DNA of 41,764 bases, taken from Treponema sp. (GTDB taxonomy: Bacteria > Spirochaetota > Spirochaetia > Treponematales > Breznakiellaceae). The DNA lies in contig JAISNI010000043.1 in NCBI GenBank assembly GCA_031276295.1, positions 1 through 41,764 of the forward strand. The letters run 5' to 3'. The translations under genes and the position numbers were made by a program. Shown here in pieces: positions 1 to 8,206 of this stretch. Every line of letters begins with the position of its first letter. Position 1 is the first letter of the stretch. A model generated the notes under the pieces. It was not told where the DNA came from and searched no databases. It saw nothing but the letters and a program-made list of their open reading frames with translations.

Positions 1-96
1 GTCCTCGTCCGTGTCAGGCTGGACGCTTCTGTCCACATCTTCTGGAAAAATAACGCCTTGCGCACCAAAGAAATTAAGACTATTTTCGACGATTGA
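1..96 (+). mobile_element. C-terminal end of an integrase-type (DDE) transposase, cut by the window edge
   Basis: An open frame enters at base 1 and stops at 94-96, giving 31 residues. Its segment DASVHIFWKNNALRTKEI resembles the small barrel that ends many integrase-core transposases (a basic stretch, a Leu-Asp-x-Ser-Val-His core, then Lys-Glu-Ile). The rest of the gene lies outside the window. The assignment rests on this short pattern and on the repeat-rich, hairpin-bearing sequence that follows, which looks like an insertion sequence end. It could also be the tail of an unrelated gene. Confidence 0.4.
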
Positions 97-175
97 TGCT
101 CCGCCTGTCCCCCTGCCGGCGGGGGGACATTTCTACTGAATTATATAGGGGATATTTTCACTGATTTTTAACACT
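97..175 (+). repeat. Probable right end of the insertion sequence, with a GC hairpin
   Basis: An 8-bp perfect stem (106-113 with 122-129, loop 114-121) follows the transposase stop. Two related short direct repeats follow, GGGGGACATTTCTACTGA at 122-139 and GGGGATATTTTCACTGA at 148-164. Repeated GGGGACATTT-like blocks are common in the ends of integrase-type elements, so I read this as the IS terminus. The exact boundary is not visible. A second small hairpin (176-181 with 185-190) lies just outside. Confidence 0.35.
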
Positions 176-223
176 AGCGGCGAAGCCGCTTTACATAATT
201 TTACAGAAAATTTTGGTTTGGTA

Positions 224-1202
224 TGTCGCATAACTGGCGGATATCCGGAAGAGCTTCCGGGTTCATAAACGCCGGAAAGGGTTCCTGCCCGCCCTGGTTT
301 CCCTTTTCCGCCGGGAGTACACAGCGGTTCAGGCCCTGGACGGCCTCTCCTTTTCGCTGAGGAAGGGGGAGGCCGCCGCCTTTATCGGCCCCAACGGGGC
401 GGGCAAATCCACGGCTATCAAGATCATGAGCGGCATCCTGGTTCCCGATTCGGGGGAATGCAGGGTCATGGGGATGATCCCCTGGAAGAGCCGCCGGAGC
501 TATGTGGGCCGTATCGGGGTGGTTTTTGGCCAGCGGACTCAGCTCTGGTGGGACGTGCCGGTGCAGGATTCCCTGGATCTGCTGCGGGATATCTACCGGA
601 TTGACGAAAAAGCCTACCGGCGGAGCCTGGAGGAGCTGGCGGGGCTTCTGGAACTGGGGCCCCTCCTGGCAAGCCCCCTGCGGCAGCTCAGCCTGGGGCA
701 GCGGATGCGCTGCGAGATTGCCGCCTCCCTTGTCCACCAGCCGGAAGTCCTGTTCCTGGACGAGCCTACCATCGGCCTTGATGCCGTGTCAAAACTGACT
801 GTCCGCCGGATCATCGCCCGGCTGAACCGGGACAGGGGGCTTACGGTGATCCTTACCTCCCACGACATGGACGATATTGAAGCCCTCACGGAGCGGATAC
901 TCCTTATCGGCAAAGGGAAACTCCTCTACGATGGAGCCCTGGGCCGTCTGAGGGAGCGCTACGACCCTCTGCGGCGCCTGGAGATAAGTTTCGAGGCCGG
1001 GGAGATTCCCCCGGAGCCTCCCGGAACCTGGCTGCTCTCCCAAAAGGAATCCCACGCGGTCTGGGAGCTGGATACCAGGAAGATCAGCGTTTCCGCAGCC
1101 CTCAGAGCCCTGGGGGAAAGCCTTACCGTAAGGGACATGAGCGCCGGGAGTCGGCCGGTGGAAGAGATTATCGCCTCCCTGTACCAGGATCACCAGGACT
1201 GA
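224..1202 (+). pseudogene. ABC-2 exporter ATP-binding protein (COG4586-like), frameshifted at its start
   Basis: This encodes the nucleotide-binding subunit of an ABC-2 type exporter. In the frame ending at 1202 the protein reads LADIRKSFRVHKRR, then Walker A GPNGAGKST (about 390-413), signature LSLGQRM, Walker B VLFLDEPTIGLD and the switch His in LTSHDMDD. That frame has a stop at 231-233 and no normal start before Walker A. An ATG at 224 in another frame reads MSH; adding one A to the AA pair at 232-233 joins it to give MSHKLADIRKSFRVH, the expected family N-terminus. I infer a 1-base deletion. Its two permease partners, normally adjacent, lie broken at 8870-9785. A downstream ATG at 426 would leave out Walker A, so the gene is very probably dead unless a rare CTG at 234 is used. 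Confidence 0.75.
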
Positions 1203-1233
1203 CACTTAGCGCCTCAAGTTACGCCCGGATCTG

Positions 1234-1262
1234 TTGACATGATTAAATTTTATTATTATCAT
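1234..1262 (+). promoter_or_regulatory. Sigma70-type promoter of the first peptide transporter
   Basis: TTGACA at 1234-1239, a 17-bp AT-rich spacer, and TATCAT at 1257-1262. Six of six and five of six matches at the ideal spacing, about 48 bp before the ATG at 1310. Transcription would start near 1269, just before a perfect palindrome. Confidence 0.7.
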
Positions 1263-1271
1263 GGTATTACT

Positions 1272-1283
1272 AGGATATATCCT
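1272..1283 (+). promoter_or_regulatory. 12-bp palindrome at the transcription start, possible operator
   Basis: AGGATATATCCT is a perfect palindrome (extended imperfectly to CTAGGATATATCCTGG, 1270-1285). It lies 10 bp past the -10 box, over the predicted first transcribed bases, where a bound repressor would block initiation. No regulator gene is adjacent, so the regulator is unknown. Confidence 0.35.
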
Positions 1284-1309
1284 GGAATCTTTTGTAGGAG
1301 ATAGCAAAG

Positions 1310-2902
1310 ATGAAAAAGATACCACTCTCATGGATGGTCATTGCGGCGGCTCTCATTTTCCAGATCCCGCTTTTTGCCAAAGGCCAGGGTGAAACCCGGC
1401 CGGCAGCGCAGGAAAAGCACCTCATTGTGGCCCTCAACCCGGACTATATAAGCTTTGATCCCGGCATAGCCTACGAGCCCTATGCAGGATGGGTTATAAG
1501 CAACAGCTATGATACGCTATACCGGTATGAGGGAAGTACCACGAACTTTGTTCCCAGCCTTGCGGAAAGTTATTCCGTTTCCGCCGATGGTCTGACCTAT
1601 ACCTATAAGTTAAAAAAGGACATTAAGTTCAATTCCGGAAACCCCCTCACTTCGGAAGACATACTCTGGAGTAACCAGCGGAACATCAATCTGAAAGGCA
1701 ACGGCGCGTTTCATGCAAAGGGTATCGTAAGTATCGAAGCCCCTGACCCCTATACCATCGTGTATCATTTGAAGGAAGTGGATCCCACCTTTCACGTTAA
1801 ATTGAACCGGACCTTTTTTTCGCCCCTGGACAAAAAAACTCTTCTCCAGCAGGGGGCTACTAACGCGCCCGATGCCAGCACTGCCGATAAAGCCAAAATA
1901 TGGCTGGATACCCATTCCGCCGGCACCGGCCCTTATCAGCTTCAGTCTTATATACCGAACAACGAGGTAGTCCTGGTCAGAAACCCCAATTATTGGAGGA
2001 GCGCGCCTTACTACGACAAAATAACCCTTAAAACGATACCCGATCCCAATTCCCAGGTTATGGCCCTTCAGCGGGGGGATGTGGATATTGCCTTTAACAC
2101 CGGGCCTGAACAGATAAAGAGCTTGCAGGGCGTAAAGAATATCGAAATTGTGGATGCTCCTGACTTCCGGTTTAATTTTCTCCTCCTTAACCGGGATCCG
2201 GCTATCGGCGGGCCTTTGGCTAACCCCAAAGTTGCAAAAGCGGTCAATTTGGCTATAGATTACAAGGGGCTTCAGACCATAGCCGGCCCCGCCTTCGTAG
2301 TCCTCCAGGGGCCTTTCTCTATTGGCCTTCCCGGTTCTTTGCCTCCCAGAGACGTGAGCTCCTTTCCGAAAGTCGAGGCGGCGAAAGCCCTTCTTAAAGA
2401 AGCGGGTTATCCTAACGGGTTTAGCGTCAAATTCTATGTCCCCACGGTTAATCAGGCGGGCTTGGACTTTGTTACTTTGGCCCAGAAAATCCAGAATGAT
2501 CTTGCCGCCGTGGGCATTAAAACGGAACTGGTTCCGGAGCCTTCAAATGTTTCCCTCGATTCCTACCGGAACGGCAAACAGTCTTTAGCGCTCTGGCACT
2601 GGGGGCCGGACTATCAGGACAATATCAGCAACCTATCCTTCCTCCCGGGAAATACCGTCGGCCTCAGGGCAAACTGGAAGGCCGAGGCCAATCCTGCTCT
2701 GGCGGATCTGGGAAAGAAAACTTCCCTGGAGCTGGACGAATCGGTTCGTAACGAGAACTATAAAAAGATCATTGCTCTTTTGGAAGAAGACAGCCCCTTT
2801 GTACCGCTGCTCCAGCATGCCAGCCAGTATGCAATCCGGGCAGGCCTTAAAGGTGCCGATTACGCCATCCGCCGGGTTGAATTAGGGCGCGTATCGGAAT
2901 AA
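1310..2902 (+). CDS. Peptide ABC transporter substrate-binding protein (SBP family 5)
   Basis: A 530-residue periplasmic binding protein of the OppA/DppA family (SBP_bac_5) that captures peptides and hands them to the permeases encoded directly downstream. It starts with a signal peptide (MKKIPLSW, hydrophobic to about residue 22, cleavage near LFAKG). Family features follow: a domain with the ...YTYKLKKDIKFNSG... strand and ...VVLVRNPNYWRSAPYYDKI... block typical of this family, and the C-terminal ...VPLLQHASQYA segment. There is no lipobox cysteine, so it would be soluble or tethered some other way, unlike the second binding protein at 11012. AGGAG at 1296-1300 supports the ATG at 1310. Substrate is inferred from family and from the peptidase downstream; nickel or sugar ligands are also known in this family. 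Confidence 0.88.
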   Translation: MKKIPLSWMVIAAALIFQIPLFAKGQGETRPAAQEKHLIVALNPDYISFDPGIAYEPYAGWVISNSYDTLYRYEGSTTNFVPSLAESYSVSADGLTYTYKLKKDIKFNSGNPLTSEDILWSNQRNINLKGNGAFHAKGIVSIEAPDPYTIVYHLKEVDPTFHVKLNRTFFSPLDKKTLLQQGATNAPDASTADKAKIWLDTHSAGTGPYQLQSYIPNNEVVLVRNPNYWRSAPYYDKITLKTIPDPNSQVMALQRGDVDIAFNTGPEQIKSLQGVKNIEIVDAPDFRFNFLLLNRDPAIGGPLANPKVAKAVNLAIDYKGLQTIAGPAFVVLQGPFSIGLPGSLPPRDVSSFPKVEAAKALLKEAGYPNGFSVKFYVPTVNQAGLDFVTLAQKIQNDLAAVGIKTELVPEPSNVSLDSYRNGKQSLALWHWGPDYQDNISNLSFLPGNTVGLRANWKAEANPALADLGKKTSLELDESVRNENYKKIIALLEEDSPFVPLLQHASQYAIRAGLKGADYAIRRVELGRVSE

Positions 2903-2934
2903 GTTGGAAAAGCTCAAGAAAAGGAGAAACATGG

Positions 2935-3948
2935 GTGTTGCGCTACCTTGTTAGAAGATTTCTTTTGCTCTGTTTTCTGATGATAGGTATATCGCTCGTG
3001 GTGTTTCTCCTTTCCCATGCGGTACCCAGCGATCCGGTGGTAGCCAATCTGAGCGACAGAAATTTGGGCGATCCTGAAATGGTGGCGGCGTTCCGGGCTA
3101 AATGGGGTTTGGATCAGCCCCTTTATAAACAATACCTTACGTATCTTAAAAACCTTCTCCGCTTTGATTTGGGCGTTTCTATCCGGACTCAACAGCCTGT
3201 GGCGGAAGATTTAGCCCGGTATTTCCCTGCCACCATAGAGCTGGCGATAGTCGGCATGATATTTGCTGTTTTTTTTGGGCTGCTTTTTGGAATAATTTCC
3301 GTCGTTAAGCGGGATACTCTTACGGAGCAAGTTATCCGGGGCGTGTCTATCTTTGGAGTTTCTGTCCCTTCTTTTTGGATGGCCATGATCCTCCTCTTTG
3401 TATTTTACCTTCTCCTGGGGATTGCCCCCAGGCCCGGGCGTATTTCTACCAGGCTCAGCGCTCCCTTGCACCGGACAGGTTTTTTTCTTATTGATTCTCT
3501 CATCCAGGGCGATATGAGGCTTCTCGTTGACAGCCTTAGGCATCTTGTTCTCCCCGGTATCTGCCAGGGTATGTTTACCATGGGGCTTATCACCAGGACT
3601 ATCCGTTCAAGCCTTTTAGAAGTGATGTCCCAGGATTACATCCGTACAGCCTTGGCAAAAGGTCTTTCCCGCAGGGATATTCTCTTAAAGCATGCCCTGG
3701 GCAATGCTCTTCTCCCGGTAGTAACCGTCATCGGCATGAGCTTTAGCGGCCTTTTGGGCGGCATGATCCTGGTAGAAACCATATTCGCCTGGCCGGGTAT
3801 AGGCCAATACGCCTATCAATCCACCCAAAGCCTTGATTTCCCCGCCATTGTGGGGGTGTCCCTTTTAATCGCCTTAAACCATGTCATTATCAACCTGGCG
3901 GTCGATCTCCTCTACGGCCTTTTGGATCCCAGGGTACGGTACCGCTGA
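2935..3948 (+). CDS. Peptide ABC transporter permease, DppB/OppB type
   Basis: A 337-residue inner-membrane permease. MLRYLVRRFLLLCFLMIGISLVVFLLSH is the usual OppB N-terminal helix, followed by the conserved LGLDQPLYKQYLTYLKNLLRFDLGVS periplasmic block. The cytoplasmic EAA loop reads DYIRTALAKGLSRRDILLKHALGNALLPV, which contacts the ATPases. The start is GTG at 2935: AAGGAG lies at 2920-2925, and an ATG at 2931 is out of frame and stops after seven codons. The stop overlaps the next start by one base (TGATG at 3946), so the two permeases are translationally coupled. It sits 32 bp after the binding-protein gene. Confidence 0.92.
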   Translation: MLRYLVRRFLLLCFLMIGISLVVFLLSHAVPSDPVVANLSDRNLGDPEMVAAFRAKWGLDQPLYKQYLTYLKNLLRFDLGVSIRTQQPVAEDLARYFPATIELAIVGMIFAVFFGLLFGIISVVKRDTLTEQVIRGVSIFGVSVPSFWMAMILLFVFYLLLGIAPRPGRISTRLSAPLHRTGFFLIDSLIQGDMRLLVDSLRHLVLPGICQGMFTMGLITRTIRSSLLEVMSQDYIRTALAKGLSRRDILLKHALGNALLPVVTVIGMSFSGLLGGMILVETIFAWPGIGQYAYQSTQSLDFPAIVGVSLLIALNHVIINLAVDLLYGLLDPRVRYR

Positions 3949-4781
3949 TGTCATTGGTATATTCCCTGCGCAAGAACCGCCTTTTTATGATAGGTTTTGT
4001 GGTCTGCGCTTTTTGGGTGATTATTGCCCTTGTCGCGCCGTTTATTGTCCCATACGATCCTTTGGCGCAGAACATGGAAGAGCGGTTCTGCTCTCCCAGC
4101 CTTACGCATTTTTTCGGCACCGATCATCTGGGACGGGATATATTAAGCCGCCTTCTTATGGGATCCAGGACTTCCTTAAGCGCCAGTCTTTTGACCATTG
4201 TTTTTGCATCCCTGGTAGGGGTGATCTACGGCGGCGTTGCCGGGTATGCCGGCGGCGCTGTGGACGAAGTGATGATGCGTTTTGCGGAATTGGTACAGGC
4301 CTTCCCCACTATCATTCTCGCCATGGTGATTTCTGCGGCTTTGGGGCCAAGCCTCTTCCATACCCTTTTGGCTATGATTATCGTATGGTGGCCTAATTTC
4401 GCCAGGCTTATGCGCAGCGCCGTAATCCAGATCCGTTCCAGCGAATATATCGAAGCCGCTAATTCCATGGGCTCTTCAAAAACCAGGATTTTCTTTAGGG
4501 ACATACTCCCCAACAGCATCAGTTCAATCTTGGTGATGGCCACTGTGGATTTCGGCAGCTCTATTCTCCTTTTTTCGGGCTTAAGCTTTTTGGGCCTCGG
4601 TTCCCCGCCTCCTGCTCCCGAATGGGGCGCCATGGTTTCCGACGGCGCAAGCTATATCTCTTCTTGGTGGATGGGCCTTTTCCCCGGGCTCGCCCTTCTT
4701 ACCCTTTCTATGAGCGCCAATTTTATCGGCGACGGCATGCGGGATTATCTTGACCCCAGGCTCCGTAAAGAAGTGAAGTAA
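3948..4781 (+). CDS. Peptide ABC transporter permease, DppC/OppC type
   Basis: A 277-residue inner-membrane permease, partner of the upstream DppB-like subunit. The N-terminal helix (NRLFMIGFVVCAFWVIIALVAPFIVPYDP) and the FGTDHLGRDILSRLLMGSRTSL block are characteristic of OppC/DppC. The EAA loop is EYIEAANSMGSSKTRIFFRDILPNSISS, and the C-terminus DGMRDYLDPRLRKEVK is standard. It ends the + strand part of the operon; a hairpin and the convergent ATPase genes follow, which is unusual because the ATPases normally continue on the same strand. Confidence 0.93.
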   Translation: MSLVYSLRKNRLFMIGFVVCAFWVIIALVAPFIVPYDPLAQNMEERFCSPSLTHFFGTDHLGRDILSRLLMGSRTSLSASLLTIVFASLVGVIYGGVAGYAGGAVDEVMMRFAELVQAFPTIILAMVISAALGPSLFHTLLAMIIVWWPNFARLMRSAVIQIRSSEYIEAANSMGSSKTRIFFRDILPNSISSILVMATVDFGSSILLFSGLSFLGLGSPPPAPEWGAMVSDGASYISSWWMGLFPGLALLTLSMSANFIGDGMRDYLDPRLRKEVK

Positions 4782-4792
4782 AAATGAGAGCT

Positions 4793-4816
4793 GTTCAGAA
4801 ACTTCAGTTTCTGAAC
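4793..4816. terminator. Hairpin between convergent permease and ATPase genes
   Basis: A perfect 10-bp inverted repeat (GTTCAGAAAC at 4793-4802, loop TTCA, GTTTCTGAAC at 4807-4816) sits in the 51-bp gap between the two stop codons. It has no long T run on either side, so it may stop transcription weakly in both directions or stabilise the two 3' ends. Confidence 0.5.
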
Positions 4817-4832
4817 AACCACCGCTTAAAAA

Positions 4833-5822
4833 TTAATTCCCCGCGCCAGGGTGATGGCAGGCGGCGGAATGCCCCGGCCCGCCCTCAATCTCTTTTAGTT
4901 CCGGTTCTTCATTAATGCACTTTTCTGTACAAAGAGGGCAGCGGGTATGGAACCTGCACCCTGGGGGCGGATCGATGGGCGACGGAACATCGCCGCTTAA
5001 AATTATCCGTTCCGAAAAAGATCCCGGAATGGCCGAGAGCAAGGCCTTGGTATAATAATGTTTCGGCCTCAAAAAAATGTCGTCATGGGAGCCTGTTTCT
5101 ACCAGCTTTCCCAGATACATAACCCCGACCCTGTCGCTTATATGGTGCACGATGCTGAGGTTATGGGAAATAAAAAGGTAGGTCAGGGAAAATTCTTTCT
5201 GCAAATCCGCAAGCAGGTTGATAACCTGGGCCTGTATAGAAACATCCAGAGAAGAAACAGCCTCATCGCAGATGATAAATTGGGGATTCAGTGTTAAAGC
5301 CCTGGCAATCCCTACGCGCTGTTTTTGGCCGCCCGAAAGTTCATGGGGGAACCGGGAAAGATGGTACGCCGAAAGCCCTACTTTCTCTATAAGATAATTA
5401 ACCCTATCGCGCATTTCTTCGGCGGTACCGTAACAATGAATCCTGAAGGGCTCAAGGAGTATGTCGGTTATAGTCTGCCTGGGGTTCATGGCGGCGCCGG
5501 GATCCTGAAAAATGAATTGCATTTTTTTCCTTTCTTCTTTCATCCTGGCTGCTCCAAGGGCCGCAAGATTCTGGCCGTCAAAAACGACAGACCCCTCCGT
5601 GAGGGGATACATGGCGATAAGGGCCCGGCCCAAGGTGCTTTTTCCGCAGCCCGATTCGCCCACAAGTCCGAAGGTTTCGCCTTGGTAAATGTCCAGGTCT
5701 ATGCCGTCTACCGCTTTTACTTCACGCTTTCTAAGGCTGAGGCGGTTTTCCCGCAGGGGAAAGTAGACTTTTAAATTCCTTGCTTTTACCAGGGTCTGGT
5801 TCGGCTGGGCATCAGATTTCAT
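4833..5822 (-). CDS. Peptide ABC transporter ATP-binding protein, OppF/DppF type
   Basis: A 329-residue cytoplasmic ATPase. In order: Walker A GESGCGKST, Q-loop FIFQDPGAAMNPRQT, signature LSGGQKQRVGIARAL, Walker B FIICDEAVSSLDVS, switch His in FISHNLS. The C-terminal Oligo_HPY region has the CRFHTRCPLCTEKC cysteine cluster seen in OppF/DppF/OppD (Fe-S binding in some members). I use the ATG at 5822 (MKSDAQPNQ): a GGAG lies before it and it overlaps the end of the preceding ATPase gene by 11 bp, whereas the longer open frame reading from 6110 is only shadow. It should pair with the OppD-type subunit to drive the permeases at 2935-4781. Confidence 0.92.
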   Translation of the reverse strand: MKSDAQPNQTLVKARNLKVYFPLRENRLSLRKREVKAVDGIDLDIYQGETFGLVGESGCGKSTLGRALIAMYPLTEGSVVFDGQNLAALGAARMKEERKKMQFIFQDPGAAMNPRQTITDILLEPFRIHCYGTAEEMRDRVNYLIEKVGLSAYHLSRFPHELSGGQKQRVGIARALTLNPQFIICDEAVSSLDVSIQAQVINLLADLQKEFSLTYLFISHNLSIVHHISDRVGVMYLGKLVETGSHDDIFLRPKHYYTKALLSAIPGSFSERIILSGDVPSPIDPPPGCRFHTRCPLCTEKCINEEPELKEIEGGPGHSAACHHPGAGN

Positions 5823-6807
5823 AAAGTGTGCTCCGTTCTTCCTGAAGCCGCTCTTTCCAGAAAAAGCAGCGGACTTTTCTGCTGTCCCCGGCCAGTTCCG
5901 GCGCTTCACGGCGGCATTTTTCGGCGGCATATCCGCATCTCGGCGCAAAAGCGCAGCCCTTTGGCAAATCGAAAGGATTCGGTACCATGCCCTTAATGGC
6001 AAAAAGCCTATCCTGTTTCCGTTCCAAAAGGGGAATGGAATAGAGCAGGACTTCGGAATAAGGGTGCAGGGGCTTTTTGAAAAGATCTTCAACTCCGGCA
6101 ATTTCAACAATTTGGCCGGCGTACATCACCGCGACCCTGCCGCACATTTCGCGGATAACCCCCATGTCATGGGTGATAAGCAACACTGCGGCGCCGGTTT
6201 CCTGGCGCAGTTTTTTTATGAGATCCAGAATCTGGGCCTGTATGGTAACATCCAGGGCCGTGGTCGGTTCATCGGCAATAAGAAGCTTTGGCTGGCAGGC
6301 CAGAGCCATAGCAATCATCACCCTCTGGCGCATGCCTCCTGAAAGCTGATGGGGAAAATCCTTCACCCTTGTATTTGCTGAAGGAATGCCTGTCAGCGTC
6401 ATAAGTTCCAGGGTGCGCTCCCGGGCTTCTTTTTTCGTCATCCCTTTGTGAAGGATAAGGGACTCCATGATCTGCTTGCCGCAGTTATGAATGGGGTTGA
6501 GAGAAGTCATGGGTTCCTGAAAGATCATGGCAATTTCATTGCCCCTTATGCGGCGTATCTCCGGATCGCTCATGGCCAGAATATCCCGGCCCAGAAATTC
6601 CACTTTGCCTTCGACTTTCCCCGGCGGGCTTTGAACCAGCTGCATAAGGGTCATGGCAGTTACTGTTTTGCCGCTCCCGCTTTCACCCACAAGGCCCAGG
6701 CTTTCGCCTTTTTCCATGGTGAGAAACAGATCCCTTACCGCATGGAGCTGCCCTTCCCGTGTCCTGAAATGAACGTTAAGCTTATTTACAGAAAGAAATT
6801 CTTCCAA
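5812..6807 (-). CDS. Peptide ABC transporter ATP-binding protein, OppD/DppD type
   Basis: A 331-residue cytoplasmic ATPase. Walker A GESGSGKTV, Q-loop MIFQEPMTSLNPI, signature LSGGMRQRVMIAMAL, Walker B LLIADEPTTALDVT and LLITHDMGV are all intact, with the C-terminal CAFAPRCGYAAEKC cysteine motif. First gene of a two-gene transcript running toward the permease genes. The transcript has its own promoter (6868-6896), so ATPase and permease levels can be set separately. Confidence 0.92.
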   Translation of the reverse strand: MEEFLSVNKLNVHFRTREGQLHAVRDLFLTMEKGESLGLVGESGSGKTVTAMTLMQLVQSPPGKVEGKVEFLGRDILAMSDPEIRRIRGNEIAMIFQEPMTSLNPIHNCGKQIMESLILHKGMTKKEARERTLELMTLTGIPSANTRVKDFPHQLSGGMRQRVMIAMALACQPKLLIADEPTTALDVTIQAQILDLIKKLRQETGAAVLLITHDMGVIREMCGRVAVMYAGQIVEIAGVEDLFKKPLHPYSEVLLYSIPLLERKQDRLFAIKGMVPNPFDLPKGCAFAPRCGYAAEKCRREAPELAGDSRKVRCFFWKERLQEERSTLYEI

Positions 6808-6867
6808 CGTGTATCTCCCGGGCGCTGGGCCTTAGAATTGAAATAACAATGGCACCTTATCCTACTA

Positions 6868-6896
6868 ATATTATGTGATTAGTTGTATTATGTCAA
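6868..6896 (-). promoter_or_regulatory. Promoter of the oppDF-type gene pair, with inverted TACTAA/TTAGT half-sites
   Basis: Read on the minus strand: TTGACA (6896-6891), a 17-bp spacer and TAATAT (6873-6868), about 60 bp before the ATG at 6807. An inverted pair TACTAA (6863-6868) and TTAGTT (6879-6884) covers the -10 region and spacer. The same half-site recurs four times at the pot operon promoter. Confidence 0.6.
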
Positions 6897-7065
6897 TAAG
6901 CTCAAAATGGTATTCTCACGTGCGACGATATATGCCGGGACGGACTACACGGCAGGCTTCAAAATACCGGGTATACTGAAGAATAAGCAAAATCTGCCGG
7001 TTCCATGACTAGCGGCATTGCTACACTTCGTATATGATAGACTGAGTCATTTATAGGGGTAAGAC

Positions 7066-8175
7066 ATGGCGGATTATAGCGTTTATTTAAATCGCTGGGC
7101 AAAGGCCCGGAAACTCATGGAAAAAGCGGGGATTGGTTCTCTGCTCCTGGTTCCCACAACGGCTCTTTTTTATTTAACTGCCCAGAAAGGGCAGATCAAC
7201 GACAGGCTCAGCTGTTTTCTCTTAACAGCTTCAGAGGCTTTTTTTATCTGCCCGGGTTTCGAAAAACCCAGGGTCAATAAAGACCTTCTTTTAAACTCCC
7301 AGTCTTTTGTGCATAGTGATGGGGATGATTCCTGCAAAATGCTCGCGGATCTTATCGCCGAAAAAGGCGGCTCGGGGCTTACGGCGGTGGACACTCGTAT
7401 TTGGGGCGGCTTCCTGCTTTCCCTGCAGCAAAGGCTGCCCAAACAGGGCTGGGTTGATGCCGCACAGATAATAACGCCCCTGCGTATGCAAAAAGATGAA
7501 GAAGAATACTGTCTTTTAAAAGAAGCCCAGCGCCGGGCGGGTCTGGGCCTTGCGGAATTCTACAAATGGGGTCTGGAAGGCCGCAGCGAAAAAGAAGCGG
7601 CCCTTAAATTTACGGAATTTTTGACCCAGGCAGGACTAGAAAAATCTGACTGGGGGCCCATTGTGGCATCCGGCCCCCACAGCGCTATACCTCACTGGAG
7701 CGCGGGTGACCGGGTGATACAAAAAGGTGATGCCGTGGTTCTAGACTTTGGCGGCGTGTATTACGGGTACCAGGCTGATATGACCAGGACTCCTTTTATT
7801 GGTAAGGCCAGTGAAGAATTTAAAGAAATCCACGCCGTTGTGCTGGCAGCCAACGAAGCCGCCTTTAAGGCGGTTAAAGCCGGCGCCCCCTGTGAAAGCG
7901 TGGACGCCGCCGCCAGGGCGGTAATAACAAAGGCGGGTTACGGAGCCTTCTTTACCCACCGCCTGGGCCACGGCATAGGTCTGGACGAACACGAAGATCC
8001 CTATATGGTGGCAGGGAACAAGCAGCCCCTGGCGCCAGGGATGAGTTTTTCTGATGAGCCGGGCATTTACCTGCCCGAAAAATTCGGCATCCGCATTGAA
8101 GACATACTCTTTCTTAAAGAGAAAGAGCCGGAACGGCTGACGGATTTTCATCATGATTTGACGGAATTGGATTAA
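7066..8175 (+). CDS. M24 family X-Pro aminopeptidase/dipeptidase
   Basis: A 369-residue cytosolic metallopeptidase of the pita-bread fold that cleaves X-Pro bonds. An N-terminal creatinase-like domain (about 1-130) precedes the catalytic domain. All five metal ligands are visible: Asp227 (LDFGG), Asp238 (QADMTRT), His302 (HRLGHGIGL), Glu331 (DEPGIY) and Glu345 (GIRIEDI). GGGG before the ATG supports the start. It lies next to the peptide importer, so it probably trims imported proline peptides. PepQ and PepP cannot be told apart safely from the sequence. Confidence 0.9.
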   Translation: MADYSVYLNRWAKARKLMEKAGIGSLLLVPTTALFYLTAQKGQINDRLSCFLLTASEAFFICPGFEKPRVNKDLLLNSQSFVHSDGDDSCKMLADLIAEKGGSGLTAVDTRIWGGFLLSLQQRLPKQGWVDAAQIITPLRMQKDEEEYCLLKEAQRRAGLGLAEFYKWGLEGRSEKEAALKFTEFLTQAGLEKSDWGPIVASGPHSAIPHWSAGDRVIQKGDAVVLDFGGVYYGYQADMTRTPFIGKASEEFKEIHAVVLAANEAAFKAVKAGAPCESVDAAARAVITKAGYGAFFTHRLGHGIGLDEHEDPYMVAGNKQPLAPGMSFSDEPGIYLPEKFGIRIEDILFLKEKEPERLTDFHHDLTELD

Positions 8176-8206
8176 GAAGCGTTTTTCACTGCAAGAGGGG
8201 GTTTTT

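Noticed and set aside
2931-2954. ATG start with a good SD for the first permease
   Set aside because: Its frame stops after seven codons; the permease frame starts at GTG 2935 with the same SD.
4833-6110. 425-residue version of the first OppF-type ATPase
   Set aside because: The first 96 residues are antisense to nothing useful and overlap the other ATPase gene in another frame; homology starts only after the ATG at 5822.
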